Positions 44,454-52,279 of a stretch of DNA of 56,123 nt are shown in pieces. The position numbers and the translations under genes are program-made. Every line of letters begins with the position of its first letter. The first letter of the stretch is position 1. Where the stretch lies: the NCBI GenBank assembly GCA_040544425.1, contig JBEONO010000023.1, positions 1 through 56,123 of the forward strand, read 5' to 3'. The DNA is from Solimicrobium sp040544425. Lineage in GTDB: Bacteria; Pseudomonadota; Gammaproteobacteria; Burkholderiales; Burkholderiaceae_D. A model generated the notes under the pieces. It was not told the DNA's origin. It ran no database searches and saw only the letters and a program-made list of their open reading frames with translations.

Positions 44454-45641
44454 TTATCTTGGATCGTCGCTGACATCTTCTTCATTGGATGACGATTTCG
44501 GCTGCTGGCGCGCGCCAATTAACACGTCGAGTGTAATCGCTTTGCTTTTGCGGATAAATGTCAACTTGGCGGTTTTGTCGGGGGGTAATTGCGCAATCAG
44601 GTTCATGATCGCGACCCGATCGGCTGCTTTGGTGTTATTAACCAATGTCAGAATATCACCAGGTTTGACACCCGCTTTATCAGCCGGTCCGCCACGAATC
44701 ACCCCGGCGATCAAGGTCCCTTCATTTTCTTTGACCCCAAAATTTTCTGCCAGGTCCGGTGTCAGTTCCTGCAGTTCGACGCCTATCCACCCGCGGATGA
44801 CATGACCGTTCGCAATAATACCATCCATGACGGTTTTGACTGTGCTGACTGGAATCGCGAAACCGATCCCTAGCGAGCCTCCATTCTGGGAAAAAATCGC
44901 ACTGTTAATACCAACTAAATTTCCATTGGTGTCGATCAGCGCGCCGCCAGAATTGCCAGGATTAATCGCCGCATCAGTCTGAATAAAATTTTCAAACGTA
45001 TTGATGTCGAGATGGTTTCGACCCAGGGCAGAGATGATTCCCATTGTGATGGTCTGGCCAACGCCAAACGGATTGCCAATGGCCAGAACCACATCACCGA
45101 CACTGGCGTTTTCGATATGCCCCAAGGTAATTGCAGGAAGGTCCGGCAAATCGATTTTAATCAGCGCCAGATCGGTATCTGGATCGGTCCCTACAACTTT
45201 TGCAATTGCCTTGCGGCCGTCGGTTAACACCACGTCAATTTCGTCAGCGGAATTGACCACATGATTGTTGGTAATGATATAGCCTGTGCTGCTGACAATG
45301 ACACCTGACCCAAGGCTCGATTGCTTCTGCGGTTTTGGATTCGGATTCTTAAAGAATCGTCGAAATAATGGATCGTTAAAGAATGGATTAGGTGCCAGTT
45401 TAATTTCTTTGGTCGTAAAGATATTGACTACTGATGGCATGGCACGTTTCGCCGCATCCCGATAACTGCCAGGCGCCAGCATGTGGATTGGTGCTTCGGT
45501 GACTGGGGCCGTACTTAAGCTCAGTCCATGCACCGATCCGGGCAATTTATTGAGCCATTCAGGTTTTAAGGTGTTTACAATCAAGAAAATCGCCAAGCCG
45601 ATCGTTGCAGCTTGCGCAAATAATAGCCAGAGTCGTCGCAT
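44454..45641 (-). CDS. DegS-like HtrA serine protease
   Basis: This 395-residue envelope protease has an N-terminal membrane anchor (about residues 8-25), a trypsin-like domain with catalytic His in ITNNHVVNSADE, Asp in DTDLALIKIDLP and Ser in AAINPGNSGGALIDTNG, and one PDZ domain (about 275-365). One PDZ and an uncleaved anchor point to DegS rather than DegP/Q. A linker FKNPNPKPQKQSSLGSG precedes the catalytic core. It is divergent from the NIF3-like gene, 42 bases between starts. It probably has a role in envelope stress sensing. Confidence 0.92.
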   Translation of the reverse strand: MRRLWLLFAQAATIGLAIFLIVNTLKPEWLNKLPGSVHGLSLSTAPVTEAPIHMLAPGSYRDAAKRAMPSVVNIFTTKEIKLAPNPFFNDPLFRRFFKNPNPKPQKQSSLGSGVIVSSTGYIITNNHVVNSADEIDVVLTDGRKAIAKVVGTDPDTDLALIKIDLPDLPAITLGHIENASVGDVVLAIGNPFGVGQTITMGIISALGRNHLDINTFENFIQTDAAINPGNSGGALIDTNGNLVGINSAIFSQNGGSLGIGFAIPVSTVKTVMDGIIANGHVIRGWIGVELQELTPDLAENFGVKENEGTLIAGVIRGGPADKAGVKPGDILTLVNNTKAADRVAIMNLIAQLPPDKTAKLTFIRKSKAITLDVLIGARQQPKSSSNEEDVSDDPR

Positions 45642-45683
45642 AGATGTGTAAGAGTGGAAAAGTAATTAAAAAGGGTAATCAGA

Positions 45684-46457
45684 ATGAGCGAAAAAAAGAA
45701 ATTCATAGATAGAGACGAACTAAGCCGATTTCTAGCCGATAAACTACAAATTTCAAAAATAAATGATTATTGTCCAAATGGCCTGCAGGTGGAAGGAATT
45801 GAAAAAATAAAAGTGGTCGTCACGGGTGTGACTGCCAGTTTGGCGTTAATTGAAGCGGCAATCGATTTGGAGGCCGACTGCATTGTGGTCCATCATGGAT
45901 ATTTCTGGCGAGGCGAGAACCCGTGCCTGACCGGGCAAAAATATCAACGTATTAAAAAGTTGATAAATCATAATGTAAATTTGTTCGCCTACCACTTGCC
46001 GTTGGATCTGCATCCAGTATGGGGGAACAATGCGCAACTGGCCAATGTACTGGGGTTGCAGACTGAGGGCATTTTTGCTGATCAGGGCTTGGCGTGTTTT
46101 GGCACTGCGATCAATCCTAACCTGCACACTGTAGGAGATTTAGCCAGTTGGGTGGAACTTAAACTGGGCCGTGCTCCCCTGTTGATCGGTGCGTCCGAGC
46201 AGGCACTGGGGCGAATTGCCTGGTGTACTGGCGCAGCACAAAATTTCCTGAATGATGCCATTCAAAATGGGGCGACTGTGTACTTGTCGGGCGAAATATC
46301 GGAGCCGACAGTTCATCTGGCTCGTGAATCCGGCGTCGCCTATTTGGCCTGCGGACACCATGCCACGGAACGCTACGGTATCCAGGCTTTGGGCGAGGCG
46401 ATTGCCGAGCAGTATGGCATCACGCACCATTTTGTGGATATCCCGAACCCTGTCTGA
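45684..46457 (+). CDS. NIF3-like dinuclear metal-centre protein
   Basis: This 257-residue protein belongs to the NIF3/YbgI family, toroidal hexamers with a two-metal site; some members act as GTP cyclohydrolase-like hydrolases, but the role is not settled. Metal-binding motifs are IVVHHGYFWRGE, AYHLPLDLHP and ACGHHATERYG. The site AAAAGGGTAATC precedes the ATG. This is a conserved neighbour of petABC in Burkholderiales (my recollection). Confidence 0.92.
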   Translation: MSEKKKFIDRDELSRFLADKLQISKINDYCPNGLQVEGIEKIKVVVTGVTASLALIEAAIDLEADCIVVHHGYFWRGENPCLTGQKYQRIKKLINHNVNLFAYHLPLDLHPVWGNNAQLANVLGLQTEGIFADQGLACFGTAINPNLHTVGDLASWVELKLGRAPLLIGASEQALGRIAWCTGAAQNFLNDAIQNGATVYLSGEISEPTVHLARESGVAYLACGHHATERYGIQALGEAIAEQYGITHHFVDIPNPV

Positions 46458-46918
46458 GCTACGTATTGGCGCGTGACGAATTTCACGCAGAAGCAATACG
46501 TCTTTGTGTGGCGCTGGTTGACCGGCCGAGGCGACTTCTGCCTCAGCGGTTTTTCTCGAGATACTGGCCGGCTTGCTGTAGACAGGAATGCAATCCATAT
46601 TTTTCGTGCACAACTTAAATTTTTATAAATTGTATTTAATTCGATCAAATTGCCTTTAATATAATTTTAATTTAATAATATTTGCTGTTTTTGGGCTAAA
46701 AACCGGCATTGATTGCAAGTATCTTAAGGTTTTTCTTTAATTCGTGGTCTCGGTCAATTATAATTTCGGGTTGCTGGGGCTGTGAAATAGGGCTTACCCA
46801 AGATCGTAGCGATTGTGTCCAAATTGTTGCGATTTTGCGTAAGTCCTATGAATATTAGGTATTGCTCAAAAACGACAATAAATTTTTTAACAATTCAGTT
46901 TTGACGAATGGGGTTGGT
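46458..46918. other. Gap upstream of petABC
   Basis: About 460 bases with no supported gene; a minus-strand frame of 157 codons overlaps the NIF3-like gene antisense and has no family resemblance. 46610-46770 is very AT-rich. A TATAAT at 46759-46764 is a candidate -10 for petABC. Confidence 0.4.
46759..46764 (+). promoter_or_regulatory. petA: Candidate -10 of petABC
   Basis: A perfect TATAAT in an AT-rich stretch about 155 bases upstream of petA, with a weak -35 TTTAAT at 46736-46741 (17-base spacer). Confidence 0.35.
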
Positions 46919-47533
46919 ATGAGTATCGAAAAGCAGGTCGATTCCGGTCGCCGCGGATTGCTCGTTGCAACATGCGCGGCGGGTGGCGTTGTTGGCTTGG
47001 CCACAACAGGAGCATTGGTAAGCACTTTTCAACCGTCTGAGCGAGCAAAAGCAGCCGGTGCACCAGTTGAAGTGGATATTTCAACCCTCAAGCCAGGCGA
47101 CATGATGACCGCTGAATGGCGCGGCAAGCCAGTGTGGATTCTGAAGCGTACCCCCGAAATGCTGGCAAGTCTGAAGCAGACTCAAAGCGAAGTTGCCGAC
47201 CCTGATTCAACAAAACCCTACACCATGCCTTTGCCAGAGTACTGTGACAAACAAAGTCGTGCGCGAAAAGAACACAACGATGTATTGATCGCTGTAGGCA
47301 TCTGTTCTCATTTGGGTTGTTCACCAAGCTCAAAGTTTACTCCTGGCGCGCAGCCGTCCTTGCCAGACAATTGGGAAGGGGGCTTTTTATGCCCATGTCA
47401 CGGTTCAACATTTGATCTGTCTGGTCGCGTATTTAAAAATAAGCCAGCACCGCAGAACCTTGATGTTCCACGACACATGTACCTTTCCGATACCAAAATC
47501 ATTATCGGAAAAGACGAGAAAGGCGAGGCTTAA
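46919..47533 (+). CDS. petA: Ubiquinol-cytochrome c reductase iron-sulfur (Rieske) subunit
   Basis: This subunit of the bc1 complex passes electrons from ubiquinol to cytochrome c1 through a 2Fe-2S cluster. The cluster ligands are in CSHLGCSPSS and CPCHGSTFDLSGRV. The N-terminus DSGRRGLLVATCAAGG carries a twin-arginine motif before a hydrophobic stretch, as expected for a Tat substrate. I chose the ATG at 46919, behind GGGG, giving 204 residues; a longer frame adds 19 unlikely residues. petB starts 2 bases after its stop. Confidence 0.97.
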   Translation: MSIEKQVDSGRRGLLVATCAAGGVVGLATTGALVSTFQPSERAKAAGAPVEVDISTLKPGDMMTAEWRGKPVWILKRTPEMLASLKQTQSEVADPDSTKPYTMPLPEYCDKQSRARKEHNDVLIAVGICSHLGCSPSSKFTPGAQPSLPDNWEGGFLCPCHGSTFDLSGRVFKNKPAPQNLDVPRHMYLSDTKIIIGKDEKGEA

Positions 47534-47535
47534 TC

Positions 47536-48948
47536 ATGGCATTTGTTGAGAAAAAAGTTGCGGCTGATGCACCGGTCATAGAAAAATCACTGGCTTGGGT
47601 TGATTCTCGTTTTCCACTGACCAAATTGTGGAACGATCAGTGGGGTCAATACTACGCGCCCAAGAATTTCAATTTCTGGTACATCTTTGGCTCACTGGCG
47701 ATGTTGGTGTTGGTTATTCAAATCGTTACCGGTATATTTTTGGTGATGCACTACAAACCGGATGCTGCGCTGGCATTTGCTTCGGTCGAATACATCATGC
47801 GTGAAGTGCCTTGGGGCTGGATGGTGCGTTACATGCACTCGACCGGCGCATCGGCGTTCTTCATCATTATTTATCTGCACATGGCTCGTGCCCTGATGTA
47901 CGGTTCGTATCGAAAGCCGCGTGAACTGGTGTGGTTGTTTGGGTTTGCAATCTTCTTGTGTTTGATGGCCGAGGCATTCTTTGGCTATCTGCTGCCTTGG
48001 GGCCAAATGTCTTACTGGGGTGCTCAGGTTATCGTCAACTTGTTTGGCGCGATTCCTTTCATCGGTCCGGATTTGTCATTATGGATACGCGGCGACTATG
48101 TCGTGTCTGATGCAACCCTGAATCGCTTCTTCTCATTTCACGTCATCGCCATTCCGTTGGTCTTGTTGGGCCTGGTGATGGCGCATTTGATCGCCTTACA
48201 TGAAGTGGGTTCAAATAATCCAGATGGCATTGAAGTTAAAGATAATCTGGACGCCAACGGACATCCGGTGGACGGCGTCCCATCGCATCCCTACTACACG
48301 TTTCACGATATCTTCGGCGTCACAGTATTTTTGATCTTGTTCAGCGCAGTGGTGTTCTTTGCGCCTGAAATGGGTGGCTATTTCCTGGAATCGAACAATT
48401 TCATTCCTGCGGATTCATTGAAAACGCCATTGCATATCGCGCCAACGTGGTATTTCACACCGTTCTATTCAATTTTGCGAGCCACAACAAGTGACTTCCT
48501 GTGGGTGGTACAAATCGGCATTGCGGCCTACGTGTGCCTGATCTATCTGAAATCATCTCTTCCAGCCATCATCAAAACCGCGATTGGCGCGATAGCCTTG
48601 GTGATGATCGCAGGTATGTTGCCTAACTTCGGACTTGACGCAAAATTTTGGGGCGTCGTATTGTTTGGTTCCTCTGTGATGATTTTGGCGGGCATGCCAT
48701 GGCTAGATCAATCGCCTGTCAGATCTATCCGCTACCGTCCGGACTGGCACAAAGTTGTGCTGGGTATTTTTGCGATTGCGTTTGTGATCTTGGGCTATTT
48801 GGGTGTTCAACCGCCTTCACCGATACGCAATGTTATCTCACAGGTATGTGCTGTTTTATATTTCGCGTTCTTCCTGTTAATGCCATGGTGGAGCGCAATG
48901 GGCACGTTTAAGCCGGTACCAAAACGCGTCACATTCCAGCCTCACTAG
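47536..48948 (+). CDS. petB: Cytochrome b of the bc1 complex
   Basis: Cytochrome b carries two hemes and the quinol-oxidation site. The 470-residue protein has about nine hydrophobic helices. The heme ligands lie in YMHSTGASAFFIIIYLHMAR and FFSFHVIAIPLVLLGLVMAH. The quinol-site APEMGGYFLESNNFIPAD is the PEWY-region equivalent of the family (here APEMGG). The length fits the fused-helix form of betaproteobacteria. Confidence 0.96.
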   Translation: MAFVEKKVAADAPVIEKSLAWVDSRFPLTKLWNDQWGQYYAPKNFNFWYIFGSLAMLVLVIQIVTGIFLVMHYKPDAALAFASVEYIMREVPWGWMVRYMHSTGASAFFIIIYLHMARALMYGSYRKPRELVWLFGFAIFLCLMAEAFFGYLLPWGQMSYWGAQVIVNLFGAIPFIGPDLSLWIRGDYVVSDATLNRFFSFHVIAIPLVLLGLVMAHLIALHEVGSNNPDGIEVKDNLDANGHPVDGVPSHPYYTFHDIFGVTVFLILFSAVVFFAPEMGGYFLESNNFIPADSLKTPLHIAPTWYFTPFYSILRATTSDFLWVVQIGIAAYVCLIYLKSSLPAIIKTAIGAIALVMIAGMLPNFGLDAKFWGVVLFGSSVMILAGMPWLDQSPVRSIRYRPDWHKVVLGIFAIAFVILGYLGVQPPSPIRNVISQVCAVLYFAFFLLMPWWSAMGTFKPVPKRVTFQPH

Positions 48949-48969
48949 CATCCAAAGGGATATCAAGAT

Positions 48970-49725
48970 ATGAAATTTTTAAATAAAATTATCGCCACCT
49001 TGGTTTTGCTGCCAGCATTGGCGCTGGCAGGTGAGGGTTATCCGTTAGACCACGCACCGGACCGCGCCAACAACATGGCGTCTTTGCAAAACGGTGCAAA
49101 GCTGTTTGTGAATTACTGTCTCAATTGCCACGCAGCCGCTTCCATGCGTTACAGTCGCCTGAAAGATCTTGGATTGACAGAAGACCAAATCAAGGGGAAT
49201 CTGTTACTTGCGACTGATAAGGTAGGCGATTTAATGACTACTCATCTATCGGCTAAAGATGCGAAAGCCTGGTTTGGCGCAGCGCCACCTGATTTATCAG
49301 TAATCGCTCGCTCCAAAACATCCGAAGCCGGCAGCGGTCCGGACTGGTTATATACTTATCTGCGCAGCTATTACAAAGACGATTCGCGCCCGACCGGCTG
49401 GAACAATATGCTGTTCCCAAATGTAGCCATGCCGCATGTGTTGTGGGAATTGCAGGGTGTGCGTGGTGTAGAGTTTGAAGAAGTGGAAGATGAAGACCAT
49501 TCCAAGAAATTGGAATTCAAGAAATTCACTACCCTCACTCCGGGCAAATTAACCGCTGCTGAATATGACAGTGCTGTTGGTGATTTGGTAGCGTATCTTA
49601 ACTGGATGGGCGAACCTGAACAAAGCACCCGCAAGCGCTTGGGTGTGTGGGTGTTGATATGGTTGAGTCTGCTGAGTGTCTTGGCATGGCGTTTGAATGC
49701 CTCGTATTGGAAAGAAGTTAAGTAA
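48970..49725 (+). CDS. petC: Cytochrome c1 of the bc1 complex
   Basis: Cytochrome c1 receives electrons from the Rieske protein and passes them to soluble cytochromes. The signal peptide is followed by the heme site CLNCHAAASMRY (residues about 50-60). The heme Met ligand is expected in LLFPNVAMPHVLWE. One C-terminal helix (WVLIWLSLLSVLAWRLNASY) anchors it. The 251-residue length is typical. Confidence 0.95.
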   Translation: MKFLNKIIATLVLLPALALAGEGYPLDHAPDRANNMASLQNGAKLFVNYCLNCHAAASMRYSRLKDLGLTEDQIKGNLLLATDKVGDLMTTHLSAKDAKAWFGAAPPDLSVIARSKTSEAGSGPDWLYTYLRSYYKDDSRPTGWNNMLFPNVAMPHVLWELQGVRGVEFEEVEDEDHSKKLEFKKFTTLTPGKLTAAEYDSAVGDLVAYLNWMGEPEQSTRKRLGVWVLIWLSLLSVLAWRLNASYWKEVK

Positions 49726-49784
49726 TAGAGAGAGGGAGCAGCTGACCGTCCTCTTTCTATGTGTTGTACGCTGTTCGTACTATC

Positions 49785-49819
49785 AGGGTGAGCCTTAAAT
49801 TTGATGAGGGCATCACCCT
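49785..49819 (+). terminator. Possible terminator after petC
   Basis: AGGGTGA (49785-49791) and TCACCCT (49813-49819) form a 7-pair stem with a 21-base loop, then ATTTGTTTT. The loop is long and the T-run imperfect, so this is weak. Confidence 0.3.
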
Positions 49820-49843
49820 ATTTGTTTTAAAGGAACTGTAAAA

Positions 49844-50455
49844 ATGATGGTTCTCTATTCGGGTACTACTTGTCCATTCTCCCAACGCTGCCGTCTGGTG
49901 CTGTTCGAAAAAGGAATGGATTTTGAAATTCGCGACGTAGATTTATTCAATAAACCGGAAGATATTTCAACGATGAATCCGTACGGGCAAGTGCCGATTT
50001 TGGTTGAACGTGATCTGATATTGTATGAGTCGAATATCATTAATGAGTATATTGATGAGCGTTTTCCTCACCCACAGTTAATGCCAGCCGATCCGCTGAT
50101 GCGTTCACGCGCGCGGCTGATGTTGTTTAATTTTGAAAAAGAATTGTTCATCCACGTGCATACCCTGGAAAATGACAAATCGGGAAATGCCAGCAAGACA
50201 CTGGAAAAAGCACGGGCAGAAATTCGCGATCGGTTAACGACACTTGCCCCCTTGTTTGTAAAAAATAAGTATATGTTAGGTGAAGAGTTTTCAATGTTAG
50301 ATGTGGCGATCGCTCCATTGCTGTGGCGCCTGGATCATTACGGCATCGAAATTTCAAAAACGGCTGCGCCGTTAATGAAGTACGCTGAACGTATTTTCTC
50401 CCGTCCCGCATACATTGAGGCATTAACGCCATCTGAAAAAGTGATGCGCCGTTAA
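49844..50455 (+). CDS. sspA: Stringent starvation protein A / glutathione S-transferase-like
   Basis: SspA is an RNA-polymerase-associated protein of the GST fold. The 203-residue protein shows the N-terminal thioredoxin-like part (YSGTTCPFSQRCRLVLFEKG), QVPILVERDLILYESNIINE and the helical C-terminal domain. It is directly upstream of sspB, the usual pairing. Confidence 0.93.
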   Translation: MMVLYSGTTCPFSQRCRLVLFEKGMDFEIRDVDLFNKPEDISTMNPYGQVPILVERDLILYESNIINEYIDERFPHPQLMPADPLMRSRARLMLFNFEKELFIHVHTLENDKSGNASKTLEKARAEIRDRLTTLAPLFVKNKYMLGEEFSMLDVAIAPLLWRLDHYGIEISKTAAPLMKYAERIFSRPAYIEALTPSEKVMRR

Positions 50456-50508
50456 TTGACGCAATTGGCAACCTGATCGGGTTGCCACTAAGTGCAAGTG
50501 AAAAGATT

Positions 50509-50976
50509 ATGTCGGAAACAGTTTCAACCAAACCTTATTTGATTCGTGCCATGTACGAATGGTGCACGGACAACGGTTACACTCCCCACATTGCAGTGAA
50601 AGTCCACGGTGCTGTTCGTGTTCCGATGGAATATGTTCGTAACGGCGATATAGTTTTGAATGTAGCCTTTAGCGCAACCAGTGGATTGCATATGGATAAT
50701 GAAGCAGTCTCGTTCAAGGCGCGTTTCGGCGGCGTGTCGCGTGATATTTATGTGCCAATCACTGCGATTTCGGCAATTTATGCGAGCGAAAATGGTCAGG
50801 GCATGGCGTTCGATGTGGTCGCTGGTGGAGAGGTGAACAAAGAACAAAACGCTGAGCAGCAAACGGAAAAAACGGGTGTAAGTTTAGCAGTGACAAATGA
50901 CGAAAGCGTGACATCGCCAGATGATAATGATCCTAAAGAAAACAGAAAAAAGCCTAGCTTAACGCGAATAAAGTAG
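50509..50976 (+). CDS. sspB: ClpXP protease specificity-enhancing factor SspB
   Basis: SspB delivers ssrA-tagged proteins to ClpXP. Start at ATG 50509 gives 155 residues. The core STKPYLIRAMYEWCTDNGYT and RNGDIVLNVAFSATSGL match the family, and the C-terminal charged tail ends with a Lys/Arg-rich stretch, the ClpX-binding type tail. Confidence 0.93.
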   Translation: MSETVSTKPYLIRAMYEWCTDNGYTPHIAVKVHGAVRVPMEYVRNGDIVLNVAFSATSGLHMDNEAVSFKARFGGVSRDIYVPITAISAIYASENGQGMAFDVVAGGEVNKEQNAEQQTEKTGVSLAVTNDESVTSPDDNDPKENRKKPSLTRIK

Positions 50977-51000
50977 GTTAAAATACGGATCTTTCAAATT

Positions 51001-51076
51001 GCCGACTTAGCTCATCTGGTAGAGCACCTGACTTGTAATCAGGGGGTGGCGGGTTCAAGTCCTGCAGTCGGCACCA
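51001..51076 (+). tRNA. tRNA-Thr (UGU)
   Basis: A complete cloverleaf: acceptor stem GCCGACT/AGTCGGC, D-arm, anticodon loop CTTGTAA with anticodon TGT, T-arm with GGTTCAAGTCC and an encoded CCA end. It lies 24 bases after sspB and is followed by a terminator. Confidence 0.97.
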
Positions 51077-51082
51077 AAATTC

Positions 51083-51116
51083 AAAACGACTCATATAATT
51101 GTGAGTCGTTTTTTTT
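51083..51116 (+). terminator. Rho-independent terminator after tRNA-Thr
   Basis: AAAACGACTCA and TGAGTCGTTTT form a stem with an 8-base loop, followed by a run of T, 6 bases after the tRNA end. Confidence 0.85.
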
Positions 51117-51245
51117 CGCGTCGCTATTACCTTCGATATCTGTCCGCGTTCACTGCCCTTGCCTAGTTCGGTAGTTTGTTTTTAATTGGATAGAGGATAT
51201 TCGCAATTTTTCAATGCGAGCTGAACTTTTTGGGGGGCAGTTGTG

Positions 51246-51320
51246 TGGTGCGACCGACAGGAATCGAACCTGTATTGCGAGCTTCGGAGGCTCGTATCCT
51301 ATCCGTTGGAAGACGGTCGC
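51246..51320 (-). tRNA. tRNA-Arg (CCG)
   Basis: On the minus strand the acceptor stem GCGACCG/CGGTCGC, anticodon stem CGAGC/GCTCG with loop CTCCGAA (anticodon CCG, reading CGG) and T-arm with GGTTCGATTCC are seen, with an encoded CCA. It is convergent with tRNA-Thr. Confidence 0.95.
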
Positions 51321-51702
51321 CGGATTTTGTTAGTGTTGCGCTAGAGTGCAGGCGCGAATTATACGCTATAGTTAATTGGGGTGAGCAATAAGTTGCCAGC
51401 TCGGTTTATCAAACAGGCCGTTGGGGAGTCTCCATTTTATCTGAAAGCGTGACAGGTCATCGCAATAAGGTACGAATATCGCCCAATAAAGCCGCATTTT
51501 AGAGATTCGATGCATTATTTCCAGTTCCAAACATCGGTCTTTGCCCCTATAATCTGGGGTTTGCGAAGCAATACGAAACATTTTTTAATTGTTCTGACTA
51601 GAATGAAGTTTGTTTTTGGTTCGGCTGATACTACGCAATTCAGTCAACGCACAATTCAGCATATAAATATCAACTGATACCCAAATAAGTATTGAGGAAA
51701 TT
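51321..51702. other. Gap between tRNA-Arg and the cytochrome gene
   Basis: About 380 bases with no firm gene. A minus-strand frame of 69 codons (51372-51581) ends PSWQLIAHPN and has no clear ribosome site. TATAAT at 51548-51553 with a weak -35 at 51525-51530 is a candidate promoter of the downstream cytochrome gene. Confidence 0.35.
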
Positions 51703-52230
51703 ATGAGCGATGCCCACGACGAACACGAATCACCAATAAAAACGCCAAAACAACTTGTCGTTGCAGTCTTAGCGGCTTTCGCAGTACCCATTATCTGCAT
51801 TGTGCTATTAGTACAGTTTGTAACCGCGGAGAGTTTGCCTGCTGCCGGATCTACAGCGCAAACGCCCGAAGCAATTGCCACGCGTATTCAACCGGTGTCC
51901 GACGTTGGTTTTTCGTTTAAGGACGCCAGTGGTCCAAAACAGTTATTGAGCGGCGAAGAGATCTACAAATCGACATGCGTCGCCTGTCATGGGGCCGGTG
52001 TTGCAGGCTCACCAAAATTTGGTGATACAGCAGCTTGGGCGCCACGCATCAAGGCCGGTTACGACAAAGTGCTGGATCATGCGCTGCACGGCTACAATGC
52101 CATGCCGGCAAAAGGTGGGAATGCTGATCTGGATGATGTGGAAATTGCCCGCGCGGTTGTGTACATGGTGAACAGTAGCGGTGGAAGCTTTAAAGAGCCT
52201 GAAGTGAAAGCGGTCGCTGCGGCAAAATAG
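51703..52230 (+). CDS. Membrane-anchored c-type cytochrome
   Basis: This 175-residue protein has an N-terminal membrane helix (about 18-42), a linker, and one cytochrome c domain with heme site CVACHGAG (about residues 91-98) and the likely Met ligand in GYNAMPAKGGNADL. It resembles the cytochrome c5 (class I) family. A terminator follows. It is probably an electron carrier for the bc1 complex or an oxidase; the partner is inferred. Confidence 0.9.
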   Translation: MSDAHDEHESPIKTPKQLVVAVLAAFAVPIICIVLLVQFVTAESLPAAGSTAQTPEAIATRIQPVSDVGFSFKDASGPKQLLSGEEIYKSTCVACHGAGVAGSPKFGDTAAWAPRIKAGYDKVLDHALHGYNAMPAKGGNADLDDVEIARAVVYMVNSSGGSFKEPEVKAVAAAK

Positions 52231-52248
52231 ATTATTGGACCAGTCAAG

Positions 52249-52279
52249 AAAAAAGCCGATCAACTGATCGGCTTTTTTT
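52249..52279. terminator. Bidirectional terminator between cytochrome gene and topB
   Basis: AAAAAAGCCGATC and GATCGGCTTTTTTT form a GC-rich stem around a 4-base loop. Its T-run reaches the topB stop codon (52278-52280), so it may serve both convergent genes. Confidence 0.8.

Noticed and set aside
46140..46613. 157-codon frame antisense to the NIF3-like gene
   Set aside because: It overlaps a clear gene on the other strand for most of its length and resembles no known family.
51372..51581. 69-codon minus-strand frame before the cytochrome gene
   Set aside because: No ribosome site and no known relatives; composition is protein-like but not enough to call.
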